The notes: generated by a model from the sequence alone, not told the origin. Positions 44,468 to 53,465 are shown, numbered from the stretch's first letter. The stretch is DNA of 64,000 nucleotides from Acidobacteriota bacterium (GCA_013289585.1 JABCZR010000010.1:62001-126000), one strand, 5' to 3'. Numbers and translations are program-made.

Positions 44468-46138
44468 ATGCGTACCCTGAAGATCTTGCCGGTTATGCTG
44501 GCGCTGGGTGCGATCCCGCTGGCCGCAGCCCCCCAGCAGCAATCGTCCCTGACCCAAGTGGTGGACAAGATTGTGGCTCAAGAGCAAGCGGAGATGCAGT
44601 CGCTGCGCCAATATTCACCGATCGTGGAAACGTACATCCAGCTGCTCCACCCTAGCAAGGATCTCGGTCCCGTGCCGAACGGCGACAAGTATTTTCTCGG
44701 CCGCGCCGAACTCGCAAAGGGCGTGGAACTCGAACCGCTCATCAGCGGCACGCGTACGAAGCACAATATGTTCGGAAGTTTGGGCAATCTATTCTCGATG
44801 GAATTCCTGCCGCGCGGTTTCCTCCAGATGATCTATCTGGACATGAACGGCTTCGACCGCCAGCACTACAAGTTTGACTACGTCGGCCGCGAGTTCCTGG
44901 GCGAGGTTCGCTGTCTGGTTTTCGATATCGATCCAACGTCAAAAACCGACAGAGGGCGCTTCGTCGGCCGTATCTGGGTGGAAGATCAGGATTACCACAT
45001 CGTGCGTTTCAACGGTGGGTACAGCGGCCGGTCCAAGGCTAGCTACTACTTTAATTTTGACAGCTGGCGCACAAATGCCGGGAAGAACGAATGGCTCCCG
45101 TCTTTCATCTACAGCGAAGAAGTCGACAATGTGGAAGTCAAGACCTTCAGGGCGCAGACACGTCTTTGGGGCTACGCCCCCGAGCACGCTCAGGAAGAGC
45201 AGGAGCTGAGCAAAGTCCTGGTGGAGACGTCCAAGCCGGTGAAGGATCAGACGGAAACGGCAAATGATTATTCACCTCTTCAAGCAAAGCGCGCCTGGGG
45301 TCGCCAGGCGGAAGACAACGTTGCCTCCAAGATGGAGCAGATGGGCTTGATGGCACCGTACGGTGACGTGGACAAGGTGCTGGAGACCGTGGTCAACAAT
45401 CTCGAGGTCACCAATAACCTCGATATCCAACCGCCGGTGCGCTGCCGCGTGCTGATGACCTCAACGCTGGAATCGTTCACTATGGGCCACACCATCGTCC
45501 TGAGCCGCGGCTTGGTGGATGTGCTTCCCGACGAGGCCAGTCTTGCGGCTATCCTCGCGCACGAGCTCGGTCATGTGGTGCTCGGACATCGCATGGGTAC
45601 GCAATATGCATTCTTCAATCGCTTGCGTTTCGAAGAGAAGGATACCTTCCGCCACTTTGGATTTACGCGCACGCCGGAAGAGGAACAGGCTGCGACGCAG
45701 GCAGGTGTTGAAATACTGAAGAAGTCGCCATACAAGGACCAACCGGGAAACGCCCCGCTCTTTCTTCAAGCGTTGAGTAGCCGTTCGAAGGAGATCCCCA
45801 ACCTGGTCAGTCCACATCTTGGCAATCGGGTCGCGACAAGCTCGACCATCTCCTCGGCGCTGCCCGCCGCCCAGTCTCCCGCAGCAAAGCCTGCAGCTAA
45901 CGCCATTGCGGCGTTGCCACTCGGCGGACGCATCAAAATCGAACCATGGAACAATCAGCTGCAAATGCTGAAATCCAAGCCCGCAGGTTCAGTGGCCGAG
46001 GACGAGAAGATCCCGTTCGAAGTTACGCCGTTTGTTCTCTATCTCACTCGCCAGACCGATAACTCATCGGCGGCTCCAGCTAGTGCGGTATCCGTGAAGT
46101 CAGACCCGGATACGCCAATACCAGTCTCTAAACCATAA
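44468..46138 (+). CDS. Secreted M48-family metalloprotease
   Basis: A 556-residue exported protein. MRTLKILPVMLALGAIPLAAA is a signal peptide; GGGAGG four bases ahead supports this ATG over one four codons earlier. About 270 residues (for example GFDRQHYKFDYVGREFLGEVRCLVFDIDP and GRIWVEDQDYHIVRFNG) resemble outer-membrane lipoprotein-sorting-like domains. The protease part has LAAILAHELGHVVLGHRMG with HExxH near residue 365 and upstream PPVRCRVLMTSTLESFTMGHTIVLSRGLVDVL. The tail is Pro/Ala/Ser rich. It probably does envelope quality control like BepA, but the N-terminal fusion is unusual. Confidence 0.85.
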   Translation: MRTLKILPVMLALGAIPLAAAPQQQSSLTQVVDKIVAQEQAEMQSLRQYSPIVETYIQLLHPSKDLGPVPNGDKYFLGRAELAKGVELEPLISGTRTKHNMFGSLGNLFSMEFLPRGFLQMIYLDMNGFDRQHYKFDYVGREFLGEVRCLVFDIDPTSKTDRGRFVGRIWVEDQDYHIVRFNGGYSGRSKASYYFNFDSWRTNAGKNEWLPSFIYSEEVDNVEVKTFRAQTRLWGYAPEHAQEEQELSKVLVETSKPVKDQTETANDYSPLQAKRAWGRQAEDNVASKMEQMGLMAPYGDVDKVLETVVNNLEVTNNLDIQPPVRCRVLMTSTLESFTMGHTIVLSRGLVDVLPDEASLAAILAHELGHVVLGHRMGTQYAFFNRLRFEEKDTFRHFGFTRTPEEEQAATQAGVEILKKSPYKDQPGNAPLFLQALSSRSKEIPNLVSPHLGNRVATSSTISSALPAAQSPAAKPAANAIAALPLGGRIKIEPWNNQLQMLKSKPAGSVAEDEKIPFEVTPFVLYLTRQTDNSSAAPASAVSVKSDPDTPIPVSKP

Positions 46139-46271
46139 GCGGCTCAAGAACGAAACCGCTTCTCACCTGCGATCGGTGAACGCGATCCTGCCAGACAAAG
46201 TGATCTGGTGGCCGGCGAACGCGTTCACTGGAAACGAATCCGCTGCCAATTCATAAGATCGTTGCAAAGAG

Positions 46272-47660
46272 TTGTGCTACGCTGGCGCCAATTCCCTTGG
46301 CCATGATACGAAAAATCTTCGGCACATCCATGAACCTGCGGACGCGCAATTGACGGAGCACCCGACAAGGCTCGTTCGAACGATTGGGCGCTGGAGCCTT
46401 GTCGCGTTGATCATTAACACGATGATTGGCGCGAGCATTTTTGGGCTGCCGGCGCTGATTGCGGCGCGGCTCGGGAAGTGGAGTCCCCTCGGATTTCTCG
46501 CGGCGTTCGCCGGAATTGCGGTCATCGCCGCGTGCATGGCGGAAGTGGCGTCGCAGTTCCAGGAGGCGGGCGGACCCTACCTTTATGCGCGAGTGGCGTT
46601 TGGCCGGTTTCTTGCGATCCAGAATGGCTGGCTGACGTGGCTCTCCAGGATCGCGGCGGTTTCCGCTGTGGCGAATCTCTTCATCACTTATCTCAGCGAA
46701 TTTTTTCCAGGCGTGAAGGCGCCACTCGTGAGGGCAGCTGTCTTGACGGTTCTGATTGGTTTTCTCGCAGCGGTGAACTATCGCGGAGTGACGGGGGGAA
46801 ACTGGGTCAGCAATTTTTTTACCGTGACTAAGGTTATCTTGCTCGCATTTTTCATCGTGGCGGGGCTCGCGGCGCTGTTGCTGCATCCTGGAATTCGAGT
46901 AGCGCCGCCCGATATGACGACAACGGCAACGGATTGGTTTGAGGCGTTGCTCCTCATGATCTATTCCTACGGGGGATTCGAAGCGGCGCTTATCGCTTCC
47001 GGAGAAACGCGCGACGCGCGCAAGGACATTCCGTTCGCGTTGTTCACGGCGATCGCCGCGACGACCATTTTGTACATCGCCGTGCAGTATCTGGTGATCC
47101 ATACGATTCCGGATGCGGGTGCGTCGAGCGCACCGGTGGTGGATTCCGCACGGCGGTTTCTTTCGCCGCTGGGGGTGCAGATTGTGGCAGCAGGGACGCT
47201 GGCCTCGGCTTATGGCTATCTCAGCGCCAATATGCTGCATACGCCGCGAATCACGTTCGCCATGGGCGAGCGCGGAGATTTCCCGGTGTTTTTCGGCAGG
47301 ATTCATTCGCGCTTTCGAACGCCACATCTCTCCATTGTGATCTTTGCCGTGGTGCTGCTGGCGTTTTCGATCGCCGGCAATTTCAAATGGAATGCGCTGT
47401 TGTCCAGCGTGGCGCGGTTGTTTGTCTACGGATCGGTCGCGGCGGCGCTGCCGGCGCTGCGGAAAAAGCAGCCGCAAGCAGAGCGGTTCCGGCTGCCGTT
47501 CGGCAACTTGTTGGCGCTGCTCGCGCTGCTGTTCACGGGTATCCTGGTCACACGCATGCATTGGGGCGAATTCCTGGTGATTTCTATCACGGCGGCGCTG
47601 GCGTTCTTGAATTGGCTCTGGGCGCGGAAGCGGGGCGATTCGTTCGAATCCACGAGTTAA
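46272..47660 (+). CDS. APC-superfamily amino acid permease
   Basis: A 462-residue transporter with about 12 membrane helices. The first helix has the substrate loop ALIINTMIGASIFGLPALIAARLG, followed by AEVASQFQEAGGPYLYARVAFG, both typical of APC transporters. The start is uncertain: TTG at 46272 gives the ORF shown, but TTG at 46350, just before the first helix, is equally possible and neither has a good ribosome site. It is distinct from the permease at 12 kb. The next gene, a VOC protein, follows after about 100 bases. Confidence 0.85.
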   Translation: MCYAGANSLGHDTKNLRHIHEPADAQLTEHPTRLVRTIGRWSLVALIINTMIGASIFGLPALIAARLGKWSPLGFLAAFAGIAVIAACMAEVASQFQEAGGPYLYARVAFGRFLAIQNGWLTWLSRIAAVSAVANLFITYLSEFFPGVKAPLVRAAVLTVLIGFLAAVNYRGVTGGNWVSNFFTVTKVILLAFFIVAGLAALLLHPGIRVAPPDMTTTATDWFEALLLMIYSYGGFEAALIASGETRDARKDIPFALFTAIAATTILYIAVQYLVIHTIPDAGASSAPVVDSARRFLSPLGVQIVAAGTLASAYGYLSANMLHTPRITFAMGERGDFPVFFGRIHSRFRTPHLSIVIFAVVLLAFSIAGNFKWNALLSSVARLFVYGSVAAALPALRKKQPQAERFRLPFGNLLALLALLFTGILVTRMHWGEFLVISITAALAFLNWLWARKRGDSFESTS

Positions 47661-47766
47661 TTCCCGTGCGCGCCGAGAGAAAACCGCCGCCATTTTGGCG
47701 GTTGCATGCCAGGTTCGAACGTGTGATTCCAGTGCCACAAATGTGCCAAATGTTGGAGAGCTTGCC

Positions 47767-48204
47767 ATGACAATGAAACGCACGGGCGATGCGTGGATGC
47801 CGGCGGATGAATACGGCCGCGCAATGCCGAAATTTTCTCTGAATCTGCTGGTGCGCGAAGTGGAGCGGTCAGTTCCCTTTTACAAAGATGTGCTCGGCGC
47901 GGCGGTGCGCTATGCGGATCAAGACTTTGCGGCGCTGAATCTGCAGGGTGTGGATTTTATGCTGCATTCCGACCACGCTTACGACCATCACCCGCTTTTC
48001 GAACGGCTGAAAACTGGCGGTGCGCGTGGAACCGGAGCGGAATTGCGCGTGATGGGGATCGATCCGGATGCTGTTGAAAAAAGAGCAAAGGCTGCCGGAG
48101 TAAAAATCATCCAGCCGGCAATGGATTTTCCGCACGGATGGCGTGACGTGATGCTCGAGGACCCGGATGGCTACATCTGGGCCGTGGGCGTGGCAATACC
48201 TTGA
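47767..48204 (+). CDS. VOC (glyoxalase/bleomycin resistance) family protein
   Basis: A 145-residue vicinal-oxygen-chelate protein with two beta-alpha-beta-beta-beta modules: FSLNLLVREVERSVPFYKDVLGAAVRYADQDFAALNLQGVDFMLHSDHAY and MGIDPDAVEKRAKAAGVKIIQPAMDFPHGWRDVMLEDPDGYIWAVG. The potential metal ligands include the histidine and glutamate of the second module. It may be a dioxygenase, glyoxalase-like or antibiotic-binding protein; the sequence does not decide. The ATG at 47767 is preferred to one 24 codons upstream. Confidence 0.85.
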   Translation: MTMKRTGDAWMPADEYGRAMPKFSLNLLVREVERSVPFYKDVLGAAVRYADQDFAALNLQGVDFMLHSDHAYDHHPLFERLKTGGARGTGAELRVMGIDPDAVEKRAKAAGVKIIQPAMDFPHGWRDVMLEDPDGYIWAVGVAIP

Positions 48205-48311
48205 GTGCAGTCGGCCGGTCCGTCCTGTCCGATTTGCGGTAGAAACGATACAATATGCGCGCTCGTGCTTCGAATCCTGTGACATGTAGTTGTGTGCGAG
48301 GAGAGAGCTTG

Positions 48312-50369
48312 ATGAATCGCGTGATTCTGCGTTGTGTTTTTGCATTCGCATTGTTCCTGGCCGCTTCGATTTCCGCCTTCGCGCAAGACAGTGCCAAGCA
48401 TCCCATCACCTTTACGGACCTGATCAGCATGCATCGGGTGGCGGAGCCGCAGGTGTCGCCGGACGGAAAATGGGTGGCGTACACGGTGACCACGCCGGAC
48501 ATGGAAGCGAATCGCAACGCCAGCAACATCTGGCTGGTTGCCACGGCGGGTGGCGCGGAAATCCAACTGACGCGGAGCGGGCACGATTCGTCGCCGGCAT
48601 GGTCGCCGGATGGAAAAATGATTGCGTTTCTTTCTTCGCGAAGCGGCGATTCGCAAGTGTTTTTGCTGTCGATGGAGGGTGGAGAGGCCCATCCGTTTAC
48701 GAAACTTTCCACGGGCGCGGATATGGTGAAGTGGTCGCCGGATGGAAAGACGATTGCGTTTACGTCTTCTGTGTATCCGGATTGTAAAGACGATGATTGC
48801 AACAGCAAGCGCGACGCGGAAAAGGAAAAGAGCAAAGTAAAGGCGCACGTGGCTGAGCATCTTCTTTACCGGCACTGGACTCACTGGAACGACGGCAAGC
48901 GCAGCCACCTCTTCGTTGTTTCCGTGGATGGAAGCGGTGCACCGCGTGATCTCACAGCGGGGGCGGATTACGATATTCCGCCAGATGAGCGCAGCGGGCC
49001 TGTCGACATTAATTTTTCGCCTGATGGAAAGGAAATCTGCTTCACCGCGGTGACCGACAAGATGGAAGCGATCAGCACGAATGCGGATTTGTTTATTGTC
49101 CCGGTCGCCGGCGGCGAGGCCAAGCGCATCACCACGCAGCCGGGATTCGATGGGAATCCTGTGTACTCTCCGGATGGGAAATACATCGCGTATCACGCGC
49201 AGCTCACCGCGGAATACGAATCGGATCGCTGGCGCGTGATGCTGTATGACCGGCAGAGCGGCAAGAATGAGAATCTTTCCGAGGGCTTCGACCGCAGCGC
49301 GGAGGAACTGGTGTGGTCGCCGGACAGCAAGACGATTTATTTCACGGCGGAAAACGAAACGCAGAAGCAGGTCTACGCCATGGCCGCACGCGCTGGTGCG
49401 CCACCGAAACCGGTTATCGCGGACACGTATAACATGGCCATTTCCCTTAGCGCTGACGGAAAGACACTGGTGTTCGAGCGAACGAGCCTGACAATGCCGG
49501 CGGAAGTTTTCGCAGCAGCGAGCGACGGCACGAACGCGCGGCAACTAACGCATCAGAACGAAAAGTTCCTGGCGGCGCTGGACATGAATGCCCCGGAGAC
49601 GTTGTGGTTCGAAGGCGCGGAAAAAACGAAAGTGCAGGCCATGCTGATCCGGCCGCCAAATTTCGATGCGACGAAGAAATATCCGCTGCTGGTCCTGCTG
49701 CACGGCGGCCCGCAGACGATGTGGTCGAACGCCTGGGGGTACCGCTGGAATGCGCAGGTTTTTTCCGCGGCGGGATACGTGACGCTGATGATCAACCGCC
49801 GTGGGTCCACGGGCTACGGGCAGAAATTCACGGACGAGATCACCAATGACTGGGGCGGCAAAGCGTACGTCGACGTGATGAACGGCGTGGATTACACGCT
49901 GAAGAAATATTCTTTCGTTGATGGGACGCGCATGGCCGCGGCGGGAGGGTCTTACGGTGGGTACATGGCGGATTGGATTGCGACGCACACCGGACGGTTC
50001 AAAGCGATCGTGAGTCACGCCAGCACCTACGACAAAGTCTCGATGTTCGCGACGGAAGAGTTGTGGTTTGAAGAACACGACATGCAGGGCACGCCGTGGA
50101 CAAATCCGGAAAGCTACAAGAAATGGTCGCCTTCGACGTACGCGAGCGAGTTGGGAAAATTCAAGACGCCGACACTGGTAATCGCGGGGGAACGGGACTA
50201 TCGCGTGCCATACACGCAGTCGCTGGAGTTTTTCAGCGCGCTACAGCGGCAAGGCGTGCCATCGAAGCTGGTAGTTTTTCCAGATGAGGGACACTGGATA
50301 CTGAAACCACAGAATGCGCAATTTTGGTATAAGACGTTTCTGGATTGGGTGGCGACGTACGTCAAATAG
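48312..50369 (+). CDS. Secreted S9-family prolyl oligopeptidase / acylaminoacyl peptidase
   Basis: A 685-residue S9 peptidase. After a signal peptide (VILRCVFAFALFLAASISAFAQ) comes a TolB-like beta-propeller (about 30-410, repeated SPDGK motifs) that gates the active site, then the alpha/beta hydrolase domain: LLVLLHGGPQTMWSN, the nucleophile in GGSYGGYMADW (about Ser548), the aspartate in VIAGERDYRVPY and the histidine in FPDEGHWILK. It cleaves oligopeptides from the N-terminus. GAGGAGAGAGCTTG before the ATG supports this start. It is one of several exported peptidases in the window. Confidence 0.92.
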   Translation: MNRVILRCVFAFALFLAASISAFAQDSAKHPITFTDLISMHRVAEPQVSPDGKWVAYTVTTPDMEANRNASNIWLVATAGGAEIQLTRSGHDSSPAWSPDGKMIAFLSSRSGDSQVFLLSMEGGEAHPFTKLSTGADMVKWSPDGKTIAFTSSVYPDCKDDDCNSKRDAEKEKSKVKAHVAEHLLYRHWTHWNDGKRSHLFVVSVDGSGAPRDLTAGADYDIPPDERSGPVDINFSPDGKEICFTAVTDKMEAISTNADLFIVPVAGGEAKRITTQPGFDGNPVYSPDGKYIAYHAQLTAEYESDRWRVMLYDRQSGKNENLSEGFDRSAEELVWSPDSKTIYFTAENETQKQVYAMAARAGAPPKPVIADTYNMAISLSADGKTLVFERTSLTMPAEVFAAASDGTNARQLTHQNEKFLAALDMNAPETLWFEGAEKTKVQAMLIRPPNFDATKKYPLLVLLHGGPQTMWSNAWGYRWNAQVFSAAGYVTLMINRRGSTGYGQKFTDEITNDWGGKAYVDVMNGVDYTLKKYSFVDGTRMAAAGGSYGGYMADWIATHTGRFKAIVSHASTYDKVSMFATEELWFEEHDMQGTPWTNPESYKKWSPSTYASELGKFKTPTLVIAGERDYRVPYTQSLEFFSALQRQGVPSKLVVFPDEGHWILKPQNAQFWYKTFLDWVATYVK

Positions 50370-50381
50370 CGGATCGTCGCG

Positions 50382-50415
50382 GGGCGTAGGGCCAGACGTG
50401 CTGCGCCCCTACAAG
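50382..50415. terminator. GGGGCG/CGCCCC hairpin between convergent genes
   Basis: GGGGCG and CGCCCC with a 17-base loop, ending in TACAA, lie between the convergent S9 peptidase and DUF4126 genes. It resembles the dispersed hairpin repeats elsewhere in the window and may act as a two-way terminator. Confidence 0.45.
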
Positions 50416-50419
50416 GCGA

Positions 50420-51016
50420 TTAAGAGGCGAGCAGGCGCTGAAGGGCGCGGCGCGCAAAGTGAAAAAGATAAAAGAGCAGAACAGCAGAGAGCGCGACGAG
50501 CGCGACGACGATGATAGTTGTTGCAAGCGGATGGGCCGTGGCCATCCACGTTAGCCACACGGCAAGGATGTCTTCTCCAAAACTCAAAACCCAATTGCTG
50601 AATGGTTCCGGGACGGTATTGACGGCGGCGCGGGCACTGGCCTTAGTGCCGTGGGCGGTCAGGGCGACACCGCCGGCGAGCAGCGCCGCGCCCCAGCGCC
50701 ATTGCGGTGCAGCGCCACCGGCCGCAGCGAACGCAAGCAGCGCGGCGGCCGGCGGACGGATGAACGTGTGGATGGCGTCCCAGATGGTGTCGAAATACGG
50801 AAACTTGTCCGCGAAAAACTCAGCCAGATAAAGGGCGATCGCAATTCCGAGCACCCCAGGATGAGAGAGAATCTGGAGCGAGGGCGGCAGATGAAGCACG
50901 CCGAAACGCTCGAGAAGGCCAAGCGTGGCCACGGTGGCGTAAAGATTCAAACCGGAAGAGAATCCGGCGCCGAGGGCGAGGCCAAGCGTTTCGATGGGGT
51001 TCATCGAGTCCATCAT
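50420..51016 (-). CDS. DUF4126 membrane protein
   Basis: A 198-residue integral membrane protein of the DUF4126 family. The conserved N-terminus NPIETLGLALGAGFSSGLNLYATVATLGLLERFG is followed by IALYLAEFFADKFPYFDTIWDAIHTFIRPPAAALLAFAA and WGAALLAGGVALTAHGTKASARAAVNTVPEPFSNWVLSFGED, all family signatures, with about five membrane helices. Function is unknown. The ATG at 51016 (or 51004) begins the conserved part; the 35-codon longer ORF would collide with the divergent TPR gene's promoter. Confidence 0.85.
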   Translation of the reverse strand: MMDSMNPIETLGLALGAGFSSGLNLYATVATLGLLERFGVLHLPPSLQILSHPGVLGIAIALYLAEFFADKFPYFDTIWDAIHTFIRPPAAALLAFAAAGGAAPQWRWGAALLAGGVALTAHGTKASARAAVNTVPEPFSNWVLSFGEDILAVWLTWMATAHPLATTIIVVALVALSAVLLFYLFHFARRALQRLLAS

Positions 51017-51123
51017 ACCAGCCAGCGTGAGCGGCGCGGGCAGTAACTCCTGGTGGGAGAGAGCCGAGGATTGGTTTGACGCGCACGTGAGAGAAGACGA
51101 TTCTGTGGAGCGGACGGTCATCC

Positions 51124-51864
51124 ATGTTTGGGCTGGGTCATTTTTTCTATCCCTGGGGGTTCCTTGTGCAGGGCCTGGCGATTGTGCACTTCATCAGGCG
51201 GCGGCCGGAGAACTATTGGTTTTACGTCATCTTTTTTCTTGGGCCGCCAGGGGCCGCGGTGTACATCCTTGCGGAAGTGCTGCCGGACCTGGGGCTGCTG
51301 CGCGGCGTGTTTCAGGGATTTGGGCGCCGATCGCGCATCCATATCGTAGGGACGCAGATTTTGGACAATCCATCGGCGGCGAATTACGAAGAGCTGGGCG
51401 AGCTTTACAAAGATCAAAAGCAATTTGAAAAGGCGCGCGAGGCGTTCACGAATGCCATTGCAGCGCGAAGCGATTCGATCTACACGTTTTATTCGCGGGC
51501 GCAATCGTCGCTGGGATTACAGGATTTTGCGGCGGCGATTCCGGATCTGGAGCGCGTGGTCGCTGCAGATAGAAAATTCGACTACTACCGCGCGGCCGGG
51601 CTGCTGGCGGATGCCTATGCGCAAACGGGGCAATTGGACCGAGCAGCTCCGCTCTTTACGGAAGCAACGCAGATTTCGACGACTGCGGAAACGCTGTACA
51701 ATTACGCGAGTTTTCTGAAGACGGCGAACCGGTGTGAGGAGTCCCGCGAGTGGGCACAGAAATTGCTGGCCAAGAAACGCTCGCTCCCACGATACATGCA
51801 AAGGCGAGAGCGGCCGTGGTTCCGCAAAGGCAAGGCGCTGCTGAAGGAACTGGCCGGCAATTAG
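51124..51864 (+). CDS. TPR protein with N-terminal membrane helices
   Basis: A 246-residue protein. Residues 1-60 form two membrane helices with a short turn (FFYPWGFLVQGLAIVHFIRRRPENYWFYVIFFLGPPGAAVYIL), resembling a phospholipase-D N-terminal (PLDc_N-like) anchor. Residues about 85-220 hold four to five TPR hairpins (NYEELGELYKDQKQFEKAREAFTNAIAARSDS and so on). It is probably a membrane-anchored scaffold facing the cytoplasm; partners are unknown. It diverges from the DUF4126 gene, and the repeat cluster begins 60 bases past its stop. Confidence 0.75.
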   Translation: MFGLGHFFYPWGFLVQGLAIVHFIRRRPENYWFYVIFFLGPPGAAVYILAEVLPDLGLLRGVFQGFGRRSRIHIVGTQILDNPSAANYEELGELYKDQKQFEKAREAFTNAIAARSDSIYTFYSRAQSSLGLQDFAAAIPDLERVVAADRKFDYYRAAGLLADAYAQTGQLDRAAPLFTEATQISTTAETLYNYASFLKTANRCEESREWAQKLLAKKRSLPRYMQRRERPWFRKGKALLKELAGN

Positions 51865-51909
51865 GGGCCGGCGATGAGCCTCTTTTATTTGCAGCTCTTG
51901 GTTAACCTC

Positions 51910-52130
51910 CCCCACCCCCTGTTTTTTGTAACTGCGCATTCTAAAGGATTTACGGAAGATTTTTTCGTAAGTGCGCATTCTAAAGGGGTTATAAGCCCTT
52001 TAGAATGCGCAGTTCCGAGAAGTGCTTGCAACTGTTGATTGCAATAGGGTAACTGGCGCGCTTTGCTGGCTGTAAGTCCTTCAGAATGCGCAGTTCTGAG
52101 GGGGGCTTGGAAGTGCGGATTCTAAACGAG
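51910..52130. repeat. Cluster of direct and inverted TGCGCATTCTAAAGG repeats
   Basis: A 15-16 base unit, TGCGCATTCTAAAGG, occurs directly at 51933 and 51972, inverted at 51996-52011 and, with changes, inverted at 52077-52092 and direct at 52114-52126. The pair at 51972-52011 makes a perfect 16-base stem with an 8-base loop. A C-rich run CCCCCACCCCCTGTTTTTTG (51909-51928) plus TAA at the left edge recurs in part at 15451. No gene is seen in 51865-52301; the minus-strand ORF here translates the repeats (SELRILK twice). Confidence 0.75.
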
Positions 52131-52301
52131 TTGCAGACACGAACTCCAGAGGAGTGCTTGCCGGAGGACACAAGCCAGAATCGGACGTAGCTTTGCCCGG
52201 ATAGCGCTTCGGGAACATGAGGGGCACTGAAGAGTGAATAAGCTACGCAGATTTACCTGAATGGAATTGTATCACATAGCCATATAAGGTCAAGGAGGAT
52301 T

Positions 52302-52375
52302 TGGAGGCGCGAGGCGGAATCGAACCGCCGATAATGGTTTTGCAGACCATTGCCTTACCACTTGGCGACCGCGCC
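52302..52375 (-). tRNA. tRNA-Cys (GCA)
   Basis: Read on the minus strand from 52375, GGCGCGG begins a 7-base acceptor stem closed by TCGCGCC (last pair G-T), followed by T as discriminator and an encoded CCA (52304-52302). The anticodon arm GGTCTGCAAAACC has the anticodon GCA for cysteine; the T arm is GGCGG-TTCGATT-CCGCC. U73 is usual for tRNA-Cys. It lies about 205 bases downstream of the sulfurtransferase gene in the same orientation. Confidence 0.95.
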
Positions 52376-52457
52376 ACCGGACGAAAAAAGTTGTCAGTAT
52401 TCAATGATCAGTCATCAGTTTGAAAAAAACTACTTTACAGTTCACCTCATCGAATGA

Positions 52458-52506
52458 GAACTGGACGGGGGAAGCCCGAGGAGAAGAAACTTCTCCCGTC
52501 CAGTTC
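52458..52506. repeat. Long inverted repeat between tRNA-Cys and the sulfurtransferase
   Basis: GAACTGGACGGGGGAAG (52458-52474) and CTTCTCCCGTCCAGTTC (52490-52506) pair over 17 bases with one mismatch around a 15-base loop. It may terminate the sulfurtransferase transcript or be a small palindromic element. It has no T tract. Confidence 0.65.
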
Positions 52507-52545
52507 CCTGCTCTGGACTACAACCTGAAAAGTCTGCTTGCAACC

Positions 52546-52573
52546 CACGGGTCTAAAGACCCGCCACTACAAA
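52546..52573. repeat. Dispersed palindromic repeat, copy 2 (CGGGTCT..AGACCCG)
   Basis: CACGGGTCTAAAGACCCG and the following CCACTACAAA match the copy at 20848-20875 in 27 of 28 bases. It sits eight bases past the stop of the sulfurtransferase gene, where its hairpin may protect or end the message. Confidence 0.75.
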
Positions 52574-52580
52574 AACTGGT

Positions 52581-53465
52581 TTAGCGGGCTGCGGCAGCAT
52601 GCTCAGCAGTGGCGGCGCGGGTTTCGTTGACGATGGGGGCGCCGATCAGGTTGCCCCACTCGGTCCACGAACCGTCATAATTGCGCACGTTGTTGTAGCC
52701 CAGCAAATACTTCAGCACAAACCAGGTGTGCGAACTGCGCTCGCCGATGCGGCAATAAGCGATGACTTCATCGGAGCCCGTAATACCTTTTGGCTGATAG
52801 AGCCTTTGAAGATCCTCGAGCGACTTGAAGGTGCCATCTTCGTTGGCAGCTTGCGCCCACGGGATATTCGCGGCCTTGGGGATGTGTCCGGGGCGCTGTG
52901 CCGTTTCCGACATCCCTGGAGGAGCGATAATCTTTCCGGTGAACTCATCCACGGAACGAACGTCTACGAGCTGGCCCGGTTTGCGGCCTTCCACAACGGC
53001 GAGGACGTCCTCTTTGTAGGCGCGGAGGGATTCGTTGAGGCCAGAGACACGATAGGTGGCCGGCGCAACGCTGACAGGATCCTTGGTTACGGGGCGCTTT
53101 TCTTCGAGCCATTTCTTGCGGCCGCCGTTGATGAGGCGGACATCTTTGTGGCCATAGTATTTCAGTTGCCAGAAGGCGTAGGCGGCGAACCAATTGTTGT
53201 TGTCGCCGTAGAGGAGGATGGTGGTGTCATTGGAAATGCCGGAAGCGGCGAGAAGCTTCTCGAGTGTGGACTTGTCGATCAGGTCGCGGCGGATGTTGTC
53301 CTGGAGCTGAGTCTGCCAGTTCCAGCCAACCGCTCCAGGGATGTGGCCCTGATCGTAGGCAGTGGTGTCCACGTCGACTTCGACGAGGCGGAGATTGGGG
53401 GAATTCAGGTTGTGAGCAACCCAATCGGTGGAAACCAGAACTTCGGGATGTTTGTACTCTGACAT
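52581..53465 (-). CDS. Rhodanese-type sulfurtransferase (CRIGERS active site)
   Basis: A 294-residue tandem-rhodanese protein. The inactive N-terminal domain (about 5-125) has VEVDVDTTAYDQGHIPGAVGWNW; the C-terminal domain (about 160-280) has QLVDVRSVDEFTG and the active loop AYCRIGERSSHTWFVLKY with the sulfur-carrying cysteine. The CRIGERS loop is the type seen in actinobacterial CysA2/SseA-like thiosulfate sulfurtransferases. It moves sulfane sulfur from thiosulfate or a related donor. AAGGAGAAG precedes the ATG. Its roughly 200-base leader contains a Cys-codon upstream ORF and terminator/antiterminator elements, so it is probably induced by cysteine shortage. Confidence 0.9.
   Translation of the reverse strand: MSEYKHPEVLVSTDWVAHNLNSPNLRLVEVDVDTTAYDQGHIPGAVGWNWQTQLQDNIRRDLIDKSTLEKLLAASGISNDTTILLYGDNNNWFAAYAFWQLKYYGHKDVRLINGGRKKWLEEKRPVTKDPVSVAPATYRVSGLNESLRAYKEDVLAVVEGRKPGQLVDVRSVDEFTGKIIAPPGMSETAQRPGHIPKAANIPWAQAANEDGTFKSLEDLQRLYQPKGITGSDEVIAYCRIGERSSHTWFVLKYLLGYNNVRNYDGSWTEWGNLIGAPIVNETRAATAEHAAAAR

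Noticed and set aside
46251-49544. Minus-strand ORFs of 510 and 457 codons
   Set aside because: They are shadows of the APC permease and the S9 peptidase/VOC genes, and are arginine/histidine-rich without domain features.
51910-52130. CRISPR array
   Set aside because: Repeats are only 15-16 bases, occur in both orientations and have irregular spacing; no cas genes are present.
51989-52171. 60-codon ORF with SELRILK repeated
   Set aside because: The repeated peptide is just the translation of the TGCGCATTCTAAAGG repeat cluster.
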